NCBI GenBank assembly: GCA_002389665.1
Contig: DGNO01000004.1
Coordinates: 178,149-242,148, forward strand
From: Rhodobiaceae bacterium UBA4490
Lineage (GTDB): Bacteria; Pseudomonadota; Alphaproteobacteria; Parvibaculales; Parvibaculaceae
Length of the DNA stretch: 64,000 nucleotides
Direction: 5' to 3'
Made by a program: the position numbers and the translations under genes. Below are positions 9,182 through 17,985 of this stretch, piece by piece; the first letter of the stretch is position 1, and every line of letters begins with the position of its first letter. The notes beneath the pieces are model-generated. The model was not told where the DNA came from. It did no database searches and was given only the letters and a program-made list of their open reading frames with translations.

Positions 9182-11473
9182 ATGGGTGAACGCCCGGCCA
9201 TTGCAGAGGAAATCTGGAACCTGAAATACCGGTTCCGCAGCCCGGATGAAAACCCCCAAGACGGCAGGGGCGATGCCTCTGTGCGCGATAGCTGGGCGCG
9301 GGTCGCCTCCGCCCTGGCGCTGGCCGAACCCCATGACCGGGTGGGCTGGGCGGCGCGCTTTTATCAGGCGATGGAAGATTACAAGTTCCTGCCCGCCGGG
9401 CGCATTCTGGCAGGCGCGGGGACCGGGCGCGACGTCACGCTTTTCAACTGCTTCGTCATGGGCACCATTCCCGACACGATGGCCGGCATCTTCGAGCATT
9501 TGAAGGAAGCCGCGCTGACCATGCAGCAGGGCGGCGGCATCGGCTATGACTTCTCGGTGCTGCGCCCCAAAGGCGCGCCGGTGAAGGGCGTGGGCGCGGA
9601 TGCCTCCGGCCCCTTGAGCTTTATGGATGTGTGGGACGCGATGTGCCGCACCATCATGTCGGCGGGCGCGCGGCGCGGCGCGATGATGGCGACGATGCGC
9701 TGCGATCATCCGGATATCGAAGACTTTATCGACGCGAAACGCGAAGCGGGGCGGCTGACGAATTTCAATCTCTCCGTCCTTGTCACCGATGCCTTCATGC
9801 AGGCGGTGGAAGAAGACGGCGACTGGCAGCTCATTTTCGAAGGCAAGGTCTTCAAGACCTTGCGCGCCCGCGCGCTCTGGAACCACATCACCGCCTCGAC
9901 TTACGCTTATGCCGAGCCCGGTGTGATCTTCATCGACCGCATCAATGCCCGCAACAACCTGCATTATTGCGAAAGCATTCAGGCGACGAACCCCTGCGGC
10001 GAGCAACCCTTGCCGCCTTATGGCGCCTGCCTTCTCGGCTCGCTCAACCTTGCCGCCCTCGTCAAACATCCCTTCGGCGCCGAAGCCCATATCGATGAGG
10101 ACGAGCTTGCAGATCTCGTCCATGTCGCCGTGCGGATGATGGACAATGTGATCGACGTCTCGCGCTTTCCCCTGCCCGAGCAGGAGCATGAGGCGAAAGC
10201 CAAACGCCGCATCGGCCTTGGCGTGACGGGCCTTGCCGATGCGCTGTTGATGTGCGGCGCGCGCTACGGCGCGCCGGAAAGCCTGACGCTCATTCACCGC
10301 TGGATGAGCCGGTTGCAGCATGCCGCCTATGCCGCCTCCGTGGAGCTTGCCAAGGAAAAGGGACCCTTCCCGCTTTTCGAGAAGGAGCCTTATCTCGCCG
10401 GTGAAACCGTCAAGGCGCTGCCCCAGCATCTTCAGGATGCGATTGCCCATCACGGCATCCGCAACGCGCTTTTGACCTCCATCGCACCCACCGGCACGAT
10501 CTCGCTTTTCGCGGGCAATGTCTCAAGCGGCATCGAACCGATTTTCGCGCCGAGCTACCGGCGCAAGGTGCGCCTTGCCGATGGCAGCACGCGCGAGGAA
10601 GAGGTGGTGGATTATGCCCTTGCCGAATACCGCGCCCTGAACGGCGCAGACGCGCCGCTGCCTGAGGCCTTCACCACCGCGCAGGACCTGACCCCGGACG
10701 CTCATATCGCCGTGCAGGCCGCCGTCCAGCCTTATATCGACAGCTCGATCTCCAAGACGATCAATTGCCCCGCCGATATAAGCTTCGAGGCGTTCAAGGA
10801 TATTTATACCAGCGCTTATAAAGCGGGCCTGAAAGGCTGCACCACTTACCGCCCGAGCGAGGTGCGCGGCTCCGTGCTCTCGATCTCACCCGCCGAAAGC
10901 CCGGCGGAAGAAGAAAGCGGCGCGCCCGTTTTCGAGGTCAAAGACGGCGTCGTTTATATGTCGAAGCCGCTCGAGCGCGATGCGGTATTGCCCGGCTATA
11001 CCTACAAGCTGCAATGGCCCGAAAGCGATCATGCCATTTACATCACGCTCAACGACATCATTCAGGACAAGCGCCGCCGCCCCTTCGAGATTTTCATCAA
11101 CTCGAAGAACATGGAGCATTATGCCTGGACCGTGGCGCTGACGCGGATGATTTCCGCCGTCTTCCGGCGCGGGGGTGATGTGACGTTCGTCGTCGAAGAA
11201 CTGAAAGCCGTGTTCGATCCGCGCGGCGGCTCCTGGATGAACGGGCGCTATGTGCCCTCACTTCTGGCCGCCATCGGCGAGACGATCGAGCGGCACATGA
11301 TCGATATCGGTTTTATCGCCAAGCAAGACGGCAAGCCGCTCAGCGAGGGCAACTTGCTCGAAGGAGCGGTGGTAACGGGGATGAAAGGCTGCCCGCGCTG
11401 CGGTGAACGCGGGCTGGTGCGCCAGGAAGGTTGCGACACCTGCACTTCCTGCGGCTATTCGAAATGCAGCTAA
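9182..11473 (+). CDS. nrdJ: Adenosylcobalamin-dependent (class II) ribonucleotide reductase
   Basis: Reduces ribonucleotides to deoxyribonucleotides using adenosylcobalamin, so it works with or without oxygen. It has 763 residues. NPCGEQPL (Asn270-Leu277) is the catalytic Asn/Cys/Glu motif of the barrel. A TSCPD-type domain follows (FEIFINSKNMEHYAWTVALT and VEELKAVFDPRGG), and the C-terminus carries two CxxC pairs (CPRC, CTSC) plus a final CGYSKC that reduces the active site. AAGGAGAGTGA gives a strong ribosome site. This implies a need for B12 in the host; a BtuF-like protein is encoded at 52898. Confidence 0.95.
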   Translation: MGERPAIAEEIWNLKYRFRSPDENPQDGRGDASVRDSWARVASALALAEPHDRVGWAARFYQAMEDYKFLPAGRILAGAGTGRDVTLFNCFVMGTIPDTMAGIFEHLKEAALTMQQGGGIGYDFSVLRPKGAPVKGVGADASGPLSFMDVWDAMCRTIMSAGARRGAMMATMRCDHPDIEDFIDAKREAGRLTNFNLSVLVTDAFMQAVEEDGDWQLIFEGKVFKTLRARALWNHITASTYAYAEPGVIFIDRINARNNLHYCESIQATNPCGEQPLPPYGACLLGSLNLAALVKHPFGAEAHIDEDELADLVHVAVRMMDNVIDVSRFPLPEQEHEAKAKRRIGLGVTGLADALLMCGARYGAPESLTLIHRWMSRLQHAAYAASVELAKEKGPFPLFEKEPYLAGETVKALPQHLQDAIAHHGIRNALLTSIAPTGTISLFAGNVSSGIEPIFAPSYRRKVRLADGSTREEEVVDYALAEYRALNGADAPLPEAFTTAQDLTPDAHIAVQAAVQPYIDSSISKTINCPADISFEAFKDIYTSAYKAGLKGCTTYRPSEVRGSVLSISPAESPAEEESGAPVFEVKDGVVYMSKPLERDAVLPGYTYKLQWPESDHAIYITLNDIIQDKRRRPFEIFINSKNMEHYAWTVALTRMISAVFRRGGDVTFVVEELKAVFDPRGGSWMNGRYVPSLLAAIGETIERHMIDIGFIAKQDGKPLSEGNLLEGAVVTGMKGCPRCGERGLVRQEGCDTCTSCGYSKCS

Positions 11474-11494
11474 GGGCAAAGGACAAAAACAACA

Positions 11495-11911
11495 ATGCGC
11501 GGCGCCATCCATCATCTCGACCTGACCGTCAAAGACCCCGCCATTTCCGCTCCCTTTTACGATGCCGTTCTGGGCTTCATGGGCTATGCCCGCGTCGATG
11601 AAGACGCCGACAGCGTCGATTGGGCGGCGCGTCCCGCAGGCGCTTATCTCTCCATCGGTATTTTGCGCGCCGAAGCTAAAAGCGCGGGCCAGAAACACAA
11701 TCGCTACGCCCCCGGCCTTCATCACGTCGCCTGGCATGCGCAAAGCCGGGAAGATGTGGACAGGCTCCATGCGCTGCTGAAAGAAATCGGCGCGGAAATT
11801 CTGGATGCCCCCGCCGCCTATCCCCAATATGGCCCGGATTACTACGCCGTCTTTTTTGCCGACCCAGACGGGCTGAAACTCGAATTCGTCTACGAACCTT
11901 ACGCTGCCTGA
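11495..11911 (+). CDS. VOC (glyoxalase/dioxygenase fold) family protein
   Basis: Small 138-residue VOC-fold protein. It starts with the typical RGAIHHLDLTVKD and AIHHLD/HHVAWHA pairing, where His residues and a late Glu (LKLEFVYEP) form the usual metal site of this fold. Substrate cannot be told from sequence; members include glyoxalases, ring-cleavage dioxygenases and resistance proteins. It overlaps the next gene by one base (TGATG), so the two are probably coupled. Confidence 0.85.
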   Translation: MRGAIHHLDLTVKDPAISAPFYDAVLGFMGYARVDEDADSVDWAARPAGAYLSIGILRAEAKSAGQKHNRYAPGLHHVAWHAQSREDVDRLHALLKEIGAEILDAPAAYPQYGPDYYAVFFADPDGLKLEFVYEPYAA

Positions 11912-13122
11912 TGCCCCTTCAAATCACCAACCGCCAGGCCCGCCATCTGCTTCTCGACTTGCAGGGCCTGACGCGCAAACCCGCCGCGCCGCTTCCCAAA
12001 GAAGAGCTGCGCGCCCTGATCGGCAAGCTCGGTTATCTGCAGCTTGATTCGGTCAATGCCGTCGAGCGCGCCCATCACATGATGCTTTTCTCGCGCGCGG
12101 AAAAATACAAACGCGAGGATTTGCACGCGCTCCATGAAAGCGACAAGGCGCTTTTCGAGCATTGGACCCATGATGCCTGCCTTATCCCGATCGAGTTTTA
12201 TCCCTATTGGCAAGAGCGCTTCAAAGCGGCCCGGCAGAAACTGAAACACGGGGCCTGGAAAACACGGCTCGGCCCGCATGGCCCTAAAACCATCAAAAGC
12301 GTCAAACAGCGGATCGAGAAAGAAGGCCCGCTCATGGCCCGTGACTTTGAAGACAAAGGCGCGGGCGGCTGGTGGGGCTGGGGGCCGTCCAAAACCGCGC
12401 TGGAATTTCTCTGGCGCACCGGCGATCTTGCCATCTCCAAGCGCGAGGGTTTTCAGAAAGTCTATGACCTGGCGGAACGTGTTATCCCCGACGATCACCG
12501 CACCCATACCCCAAGTGCGGCGGAAATCCGCGACTGGAAATGCCGCGAGGCGCTGAAACGGCTGGGGACGGCCACGCAAGGGGAAATTACCGCCTTCTGG
12601 GAAAGTCTGCCGCCGGCGGAAGTCAAAAAATGGCTGGCTGAGAATGCCCGCGAGCTATGCGAGGTGGAAATCACCGGCGCGGACGGAACGAAACGCGCGG
12701 CCATGGCCTTTAAGGATATCGAGGAGCGTCTTGAAGACGCCCCCACCCCGCCCACGCGCCTGCGCTTTCTCAGCCCTTTCGACCCCGTGCTGCGGGACCG
12801 GAAAAGAGCTGAGCGCATTTTCGGCTTCGATTACCGGATCGAGATTTTCGTCCCCGAAAAGAAGCGCCAATATGGCTATTACGTCCTGCCCATTCTGGAA
12901 GGGGCGCGTTTTACCGGCCGCGCGGACATGAAAGTTCACCGCAAGGAAGGTGTGCTGGAAGTGAAAGGCCTTTGGCTCGAACCCGGCATCAAATGGACGG
13001 GCGCCCGCGAGGAAGCCTTCCGCAAGGCGCTGGCGCGGCTCGCCAAGTTTTCAGGCGCCGAAACGATCAAGACAGACGCTGCGATACGGCGTGCCATAAA
13101 GCTTCAAGATGGGCGTCCTTAA
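11911..13122 (+). CDS. Winged-helix protein of the YcaQ/AlkX family
   Basis: Protein of 403 residues of the HTH_42 (YcaQ) family. Motifs include GYLQLDSVNAVERAHHMMLFSR near the start, IEFYPYW, and RFLSPFDPVLRDRKRAERIFGFDYRIEIFVP toward the end. E. coli YcaQ is a DNA glycosylase acting on interstrand cross-links; the family has related antibiotic-biosynthesis members, so a DNA-repair role is likely but not proved. The last 56 bases overlap the convergent ChaC-like gene, and the two proteins share that DNA in opposite strands. Confidence 0.85.
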   Translation: MPLQITNRQARHLLLDLQGLTRKPAAPLPKEELRALIGKLGYLQLDSVNAVERAHHMMLFSRAEKYKREDLHALHESDKALFEHWTHDACLIPIEFYPYWQERFKAARQKLKHGAWKTRLGPHGPKTIKSVKQRIEKEGPLMARDFEDKGAGGWWGWGPSKTALEFLWRTGDLAISKREGFQKVYDLAERVIPDDHRTHTPSAAEIRDWKCREALKRLGTATQGEITAFWESLPPAEVKKWLAENARELCEVEITGADGTKRAAMAFKDIEERLEDAPTPPTRLRFLSPFDPVLRDRKRAERIFGFDYRIEIFVPEKKRQYGYYVLPILEGARFTGRADMKVHRKEGVLEVKGLWLEPGIKWTGAREEAFRKALARLAKFSGAETIKTDAAIRRAIKLQDGRP

Positions 13123-13597
13123 TGCCGATCTCGCGCAGATGCGTGAGCGTGCCGAAAAGATAATCGGGATTGGCCCCGGACTGGCCTTTCCCTTCCGCAA
13201 TGAGGCGAACCTGATCGTCGAAAGAGAGCTTGCCGGCATATTGCAGATGCGCGCGGTCGACGATGAAGCAGAGCGCGGCCACCTTCTCACCCGTTTCCAG
13301 AAGCCGCACGGGGCGCATCACATCGAGATAGACGCTCGTGACCTGCTCGCGCTCCTGCAAGTAAGCATAGACCTCTGCGGCCTTTTCACCGGCCACGCGG
13401 AAGGCCGCGCCCCGGCATGCCCCGCCCCTGTCGAGGCCGAAAACGAGGCCCGGTTTTTCCGGCGTGCCGCGATGGACATGGGAGAAAACGCAAAACTCCC
13501 GGTGGTAGCCGTAAAGGCGCGCATCGCGCCGTTCCACGAAATCGAAACCCGGCCGCCACATCAGCGAGCCATATCCAAATACCCAGAGATCCTGCAT
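13067..13597 (-). CDS. Gamma-glutamylcyclotransferase, ChaC-like
   Basis: Protein of 176 residues of the ChaC/GCG family, which releases 5-oxoproline from glutathione or gamma-glutamyl peptides in the cytoplasm. The substrate loop is FGYGSLMWRPGF and the catalytic glutamate lies in YLQEREQVTSVYLD; RRDARLYGYHREFCVFS is a strong family signature. The 3' end runs 56 bases into the convergent YcaQ-type gene. The same window has a GGT, a GST and glyoxalase II, all glutathione-linked, but they are not in one operon. Confidence 0.9.
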   Translation of the reverse strand: MQDLWVFGYGSLMWRPGFDFVERRDARLYGYHREFCVFSHVHRGTPEKPGLVFGLDRGGACRGAAFRVAGEKAAEVYAYLQEREQVTSVYLDVMRPVRLLETGEKVAALCFIVDRAHLQYAGKLSFDDQVRLIAEGKGQSGANPDYLFGTLTHLREIGIKDAHLEALWHAVSQRLS

Positions 13598-13672
13598 GAT
13601 ACCTCTTACTTGCTCCGCCAGACCCTAGCGGGCAGACTTGAGGGCAGCAATAAAAGCCGGACCGATTCATAA

Positions 13673-14770
13673 ATGGCAAAAAGCGCCGACACAGCCCCCC
13701 GTTTCCCTTGGAAGATCGCCGCTCCCTTCGGCGCGCTCGCGCTGATCGCGGGGGCCTATAGCGTTTTCTGGTTCACGCTTGCAGGCAATCTGGAAGAAGA
13801 GCTGCTCGCTTATAAAGGCCGCGTTCAGGACAGCGGGTTGAAGGCGGACTGGCAGACCCATGAGATGCACGGCTTTCCCTACCGCATGGGCGTGACGCTG
13901 AAAGAGGCAACACTGACCCGCGGCCGCGGCAAGACCGCCTGGGCGCTCGCCCTGCCGGAAATCAGCGCCCAGATGCTTCCCTATAGGCCCGGCCATTTCA
14001 TCATCGACGTCAAAGGCGAGCAGGATTTGACGCTGAAAGGCCCCGAAGGCGAGCGGCGCTTCATCTCGAAAGCCGAAACGCTCTGGGGCAGCTACGTCGC
14101 ACGCAAGGACGCCATCGGGCGGCTCGCCGTCGAGGTGAAAGACTGGACGGCCTCAGGCCTCAGTGAGGACAGCGGCACCTTCATCGGCTCGGCAAGCGCG
14201 GGCAGCTTGCAGCTTCACACGCGCCCCGCGCCCGACCCTGAGGCCGCCGAAGAAGACGCGCCGCCGCTGCCCCGCACCTACGACCTGGCGCTCAAAGCAA
14301 CGGATATTGCTTGGGACTTCGGCCCCGTCACGGGCTGGCTCGAGCCTGAAATCGCGCTCATCGAAGCCCAGATGCGCGGCTATGAAGTGCCGGAGCGTCT
14401 GCCCGCCGATCTCGATACCGGCGCGCGCGCCTGGGCGGCTTCGGGCGGGCGCATCGCCATTTCCGATCTCCAGCTTCTCTGGGGACCTATCGACATGAAG
14501 GGCCAGGGCGAGCTGACGCTCGATGCCAAAGGCCGCCCAAGCGGGCGCATCGAGGCCAGCTTCGGCAAGGTGGAAGACCTGATTGCCCGGCTCGTTGAAA
14601 CCGGCATCGTGAAGAAAGAAAGCGCGCCGGTCATCTTTGCCGGCGCGGGCATCATCTCCGCCCTGCAAGGCAAACCGCAGGACGGGCGCATGCATCTGCC
14701 GCTCGCCTTTCATGAAGGCGTGGTGTTTCTGGGGCCCGTCTCAATCGGGCGCCTAGAGCCGCTTTATTAA
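13673..14770 (+). CDS. DUF2125 family protein
   Basis: A 365-residue protein of the DUF2125 family found in Alphaproteobacteria. It has one N-terminal membrane helix (IAAPFGALALIAGAYSVFWFTLAG) and an extracytoplasmic body. The conserved ADWQTHEMHGFPYRMGVTL segment follows the anchor, and GQGELTLDAKGRPSG occurs later. The pattern of repeated beta strands recalls AsmA-like envelope proteins, but I cannot assign a function. It ends six bases from the convergent tyrA gene. Confidence 0.82.
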   Translation: MAKSADTAPRFPWKIAAPFGALALIAGAYSVFWFTLAGNLEEELLAYKGRVQDSGLKADWQTHEMHGFPYRMGVTLKEATLTRGRGKTAWALALPEISAQMLPYRPGHFIIDVKGEQDLTLKGPEGERRFISKAETLWGSYVARKDAIGRLAVEVKDWTASGLSEDSGTFIGSASAGSLQLHTRPAPDPEAAEEDAPPLPRTYDLALKATDIAWDFGPVTGWLEPEIALIEAQMRGYEVPERLPADLDTGARAWAASGGRIAISDLQLLWGPIDMKGQGELTLDAKGRPSGRIEASFGKVEDLIARLVETGIVKKESAPVIFAGAGIISALQGKPQDGRMHLPLAFHEGVVFLGPVSIGRLEPLY

Positions 14771-14776
14771 GCCGCC

Positions 14777-15724
14777 TTATTTTTTGGAAACGGATTTTGC
14801 GTGGGTGGGATTGCGCCCGAAATTCGGCGCATCCGTGTCCTGGCCCGCATCGATAATGGAGCGGCGCACCGCGCGCGTGCGGGTGAACAGATCGAACAGC
14901 ATGTCCCCGTCGCCCCAGCGGATCGCCCGCTGCAGCGCGGCGAGGTCCTCGGAAAAGCGGCCCAGCATTTCCAGCACCGCTTCCTTGTTGTTGAGGAAAA
15001 CATCACGCCACATGGTGGGGTCCGAGGCGGCAAGGCGTGTGAAATCGCGAAAGCCGCTTGCGGCATATTTGATGACTTCGGACTGCGTGACCTTTTCCAG
15101 ATCCGTCGCCGTGCCCACGATGTTATAGGCGATGAGATGCGGCAAATGGCTGACGATCGCAAAGACGAGATCGTGATGCTTGGATTCCATCACATCGACA
15201 TTCGAGCCGCACCCTTCCCAGAACGCGGTCAGCGCTTCGATGGCCTCCGCCTCCGTGCCCGGCGCAGGCGTGAGGATGCACCAGCGATTGTCGAAAAGTT
15301 CGGCAAAGCCCGCGTCGGGACCCGATTCTTCCGTCCCGGCAATCGGGTGGCCGGGAATGAAATGCACGCCCTCCGGCACATAAGGGCCGACATCGCGCAC
15401 CACGGCGGTTTTCACCGAACCCACATCGGTCAGGATTGCGCCTTTCTTTAAGGCAGGTTCGATTTCCTTCGCAGAAGGCCCGAGCGCGCCCACCGGCACG
15501 CAGAGAATGACGAGATCGGCATCTTTCGCCGCTTCCGAAGCGCTCTCATGAGCACTGTCGATGAACCCGATTTCAAGCGCCCGCGCGCGCGTCTCTTTCG
15601 AGCGGGCAAAACCGGCAATATGCCCGGCAAGCCCCGCGCGCTTGACCGCATGGCCGATGGAGCCGCCGATAAGCCCGAGCCCGATCAGCGCGATGCGTCC
15701 GAAAAGAGGTTCGCTCTTGCTCAT
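14777..15724 (-). CDS. tyrA: Prephenate/arogenate dehydrogenase (TyrA family)
   Basis: NAD(P)-dependent dehydrogenase of tyrosine synthesis, 315 residues. The Rossmann motif is [40 protein letters not shown] and the later [11 protein letters not shown] helices are TyrA hallmarks. It lacks a chorismate mutase domain; a separate chorismate mutase is encoded two genes upstream. It overlaps hisC by four bases (ATGA), so the block chorismate mutase-hisC-tyrA is one operon. Preference for prephenate or arogenate cannot be told here. Confidence 0.92.
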   Translation of the reverse strand: MSKSEPLFGRIALIGLGLIGGSIGHAVKRAGLAGHIAGFARSKETRARALEIGFIDSAHESASEAAKDADLVILCVPVGALGPSAKEIEPALKKGAILTDVGSVKTAVVRDVGPYVPEGVHFIPGHPIAGTEESGPDAGFAELFDNRWCILTPAPGTEAEAIEALTAFWEGCGSNVDVMESKHHDLVFAIVSHLPHLIAYNIVGTATDLEKVTQSEVIKYAASGFRDFTRLAASDPTMWRDVFLNNKEAVLEMLGRFSEDLAALQRAIRWGDGDMLFDLFTRTRAVRRSIIDAGQDTDAPNFGRNPTHAKSVSKK

Positions 15725-16815
15725 GCCTTCCCCAAAAACTCTTTCAATACGGCCACGACCTTCAGATTGGCTTCTTCCGTGCTCACCGTCAGGCGCAGAT
15801 AATCCGGCAGCCCGTAGGAAGCGATCTGCCGGAGGATCAGCCCTTTCGAGCAGAGAAACTCATCCGCCTCCGCCGCGCTCTTGCCCGTTTCGGGCGGAAA
15901 GCGGAAAGAAATGAAATTCGTCACGCTGGGCACAACCTCGAGCCCGAGCGCGGAAATTTCCTCGCTCAACCAGGCACGCCATTTCTCATTATGAGCGACA
16001 GCTTTTGCCGTGTGCTCTTTATCCTCGATCGCGGCAATACCTGCTTTCATCGCCGGCACATTGACGTTGAAAGGCCCGCGAATGCGGTTCAGCACATCCG
16101 CAACGCTTGCCGGACAATAGGCCCAGCCGAGCCTGATCGCGGCCAGGCCATAGACTTTCGAGAAGGTGCGCGTCATCACCACATTGTCATGGGTCGCAAC
16201 CAGCTCGATCCCGGATTCATAATCGTTGCTGCGCACATATTCAGCGTAAGCGGCATCGAGCACCAGAAGCACATCCTCCCGCAACCCTTCGCGCAGGCGC
16301 TTGATCTCGGAGAAAGAAAGATAGGTGCCCGTCGGGTTGTTGGGATTGGCGAGGAAAACGATCCGCGTCTTTTCGTTTTGCGCCGCCAGAATGGCATCGA
16401 CATCCGCGGTGAGGTTCTTCTCCGGCACCTGCACGATCTCTCCGCCCGCCGCTTTCGTAACGATGGGATAGATCAGAAAGCCGTGCCGGGTCGCAATCGC
16501 TTCATCGCCGGGTCCGATATAGGCCTGGGCCAGCAGGTGCAGCAATTCGTCCGAGCCTGCCCCGCAGACGATGCGTTCCGGATCGAGGCCATAAACGCCG
16601 GCAATGGCTTTACGTAGCTCCAGCGCGCCGCCATCGGGATAGCGCTCCATGGCGCCGAGCGCTTCCATCGCCGCCTCGCGCGCCTTGGGGCTCGGCCCAA
16701 GCGGGGTTTCGTTGGCCGACAGCTTGTACTGCTTGAGCGTGCCTTCCACTTTCTCGCGCCCGCCCACATAAGGGGCGATATCGAGAATGCCGGACCGGGG
16801 CCGAACGGGGCTCAT
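15721..16815 (-). CDS. hisC: Histidinol-phosphate/aromatic aminotransferase
   Basis: PLP aminotransferase of fold type I, 364 residues. The N-terminal [33 protein letters not shown] and [17 protein letters not shown] (PLP lysine Lys220) motifs match HisC. In this place between tyrA and a chorismate mutase it probably transaminates phenylpyruvate, hydroxyphenylpyruvate or prephenate as well as, or instead of, imidazole-acetol phosphate. It starts three bases after the stop of the chorismate mutase gene. Confidence 0.9.
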   Translation of the reverse strand: MSPVRPRSGILDIAPYVGGREKVEGTLKQYKLSANETPLGPSPKAREAAMEALGAMERYPDGGALELRKAIAGVYGLDPERIVCGAGSDELLHLLAQAYIGPGDEAIATRHGFLIYPIVTKAAGGEIVQVPEKNLTADVDAILAAQNEKTRIVFLANPNNPTGTYLSFSEIKRLREGLREDVLLVLDAAYAEYVRSNDYESGIELVATHDNVVMTRTFSKVYGLAAIRLGWAYCPASVADVLNRIRGPFNVNVPAMKAGIAAIEDKEHTAKAVAHNEKWRAWLSEEISALGLEVVPSVTNFISFRFPPETGKSAAEADEFLCSKGLILRQIASYGLPDYLRLTVSTEEANLKVVAVLKEFLGKA

Positions 16816-16818
16816 CGC

Positions 16819-17706
16819 TTACTCTCCTTTTTCAAGACAGCCGGCAAGGCGCACGGGATCGGCATGTCCGCCGATCAGCTGCACCCCGTCGATGCCGTCC
16901 CGGTTATAGAGAGTTTCAAGGCGCCCGTCCCCGGCACTGATGAAACCGGTGAGACCAATCAGCGCAAAATATTGCCCATTTTGTTCTGTGCGCAGATAGA
17001 CGCTGCCCGTCAGGCCTGCTTCTTCGAGCAAAGTTTCCACCGCGCCCGCGCTCACCGCTTCGGAAAAGCTCAGCACGGCAAGGCTCGTATCGGCGCCCGT
17101 TTCCTCAAAATCGGCCTGCGCCACCGCATAGGCTTCCGGCATCATGCCGGGTTCGGTGAGGAACGGCAGGCAGGCGACGACGCGCACCGGCGCCGTATCG
17201 CCGCGCCCCAGCATCGCCCACCAAGCATCGCTGCCGGGTTCGGGCGCGGGCAGAATGCCGATCACCGAGCGGTCCTTGGAGACCCGGCGCAGGACGTCCA
17301 TCGCCTCCTCGCGCAGGCTCATCGGCGTGAAAGAACCGTAATAACCGCGCGCCAGATCCCAGAGGCGCAGCGGATCGCCGCCCCCGAAAACTTCCACCCG
17401 GAGCGGGCCTTGCAGGCGGATTTTCGCGGACATGATTTCCCGCCAAAGCCGAAAGACGACGGCAAGCGGCAACGGGCCTTCATGGCGCGCGGCAAGGGCG
17501 CGCAGCACTTCCGCTTCCCGGCCCGGCCGGAAGGCGATGAAACTGCCCTCGCCCGCCTCGCTCGCCGCCTGCGCCTTGGCTTCGGCCACCTGCCGCACGA
17601 GCTCGGTGCGCTCCATCAGCAAGTCGTGCATCCGCGCGTCGATCGCATCGATCTCCCGGCGCACATCGCTGAGCGGTTTGACCTCGCCTCTATCCTGATC
17701 CGCCAT
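16819..17706 (-). CDS. Chorismate mutase with an uncharacterised C-terminal domain
   Basis: 295 residues. Residues about 10-95 form an AroQ-type chorismate mutase domain (SDVRREIDAIDARMHDLLMERTELVRQVAEAK, with the basic residues and FRPGREAEVL expected in the active site), which turns chorismate into prephenate. The remaining 200 residues (starting VEVFGGGDPLRLWDLARGYYG) have the length and position of a prephenate dehydratase plus regulatory domain, but I do not see the dehydratase TRF motif. It may be a degenerate dehydratase-like domain. First gene of the operon with hisC and tyrA, divergent from metX. Confidence 0.82.
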   Translation of the reverse strand: MADQDRGEVKPLSDVRREIDAIDARMHDLLMERTELVRQVAEAKAQAASEAGEGSFIAFRPGREAEVLRALAARHEGPLPLAVVFRLWREIMSAKIRLQGPLRVEVFGGGDPLRLWDLARGYYGSFTPMSLREEAMDVLRRVSKDRSVIGILPAPEPGSDAWWAMLGRGDTAPVRVVACLPFLTEPGMMPEAYAVAQADFEETGADTSLAVLSFSEAVSAGAVETLLEEAGLTGSVYLRTEQNGQYFALIGLTGFISAGDGRLETLYNRDGIDGVQLIGGHADPVRLAGCLEKGE

Positions 17707-17838
17707 GCCTGCTTCCCGCCTCGCGGGCCTTCCTTAGGGCGCTCGCACGGGGTTTTCCGCCCCCTGCGGCCCTTGTCCCAGCCTGTGCAAAATGAGCGGT
17801 ATTCATAAGGACGAACACGGCTAAAATCAAAGAAAACA

Positions 17839-17868
17839 TTGACATTTCAGGCACCTCTGCCCCATCTA
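17839..17868 (+). promoter_or_regulatory. Candidate metX promoter
   Basis: TTGACA at 17839-17844 is a perfect -35 element. CATCTA at 17863-17868, 18 bases on, is a weak -10. A transcript from here would carry a leader of about 110 bases before the metX start at 17986. Confidence 0.5.
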
Positions 17869-17871
17869 ACG

Positions 17872-17961
17872 AGCTTATTCAAGCTGCCCTTTGCCTGCCG
17901 GCCAAAAGCCGCAGGCCGGGCAAGACGGCCCGGAAAACCGGGGCCGGGACCTGAATTCAGG
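17872..17961 (+). promoter_or_regulatory. Structured 5' leader of metX
   Basis: The leader holds a run of possible stem-loops: AGCTT/AAGCT with loop ATTC (17872-17884), GCCTG-C-CGGC pairing GCCG-CAGGC around CAAAA (about 17892-17917), GGCCCGG pairing with CCGGGGCC around AAAA, and the palindrome CCTGAATTCAGG (about 17950-17961). metX leaders in Alphaproteobacteria often contain a SAM-II riboswitch, but I could not find the SAM-II core here. This could be a divergent SAM-responsive leader or plain GC-rich structure. Confidence 0.3.
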
Positions 17962-17985
17962 CAAAAGCAGAGCTGAGAACCGCCC

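Noticed and set aside
17707..17985. SAM-II riboswitch before metX
   Set aside because: The typical core around GATTTA...GTGATAAATGTAGCTAAA is not present; a structured leader is reported instead without this name.
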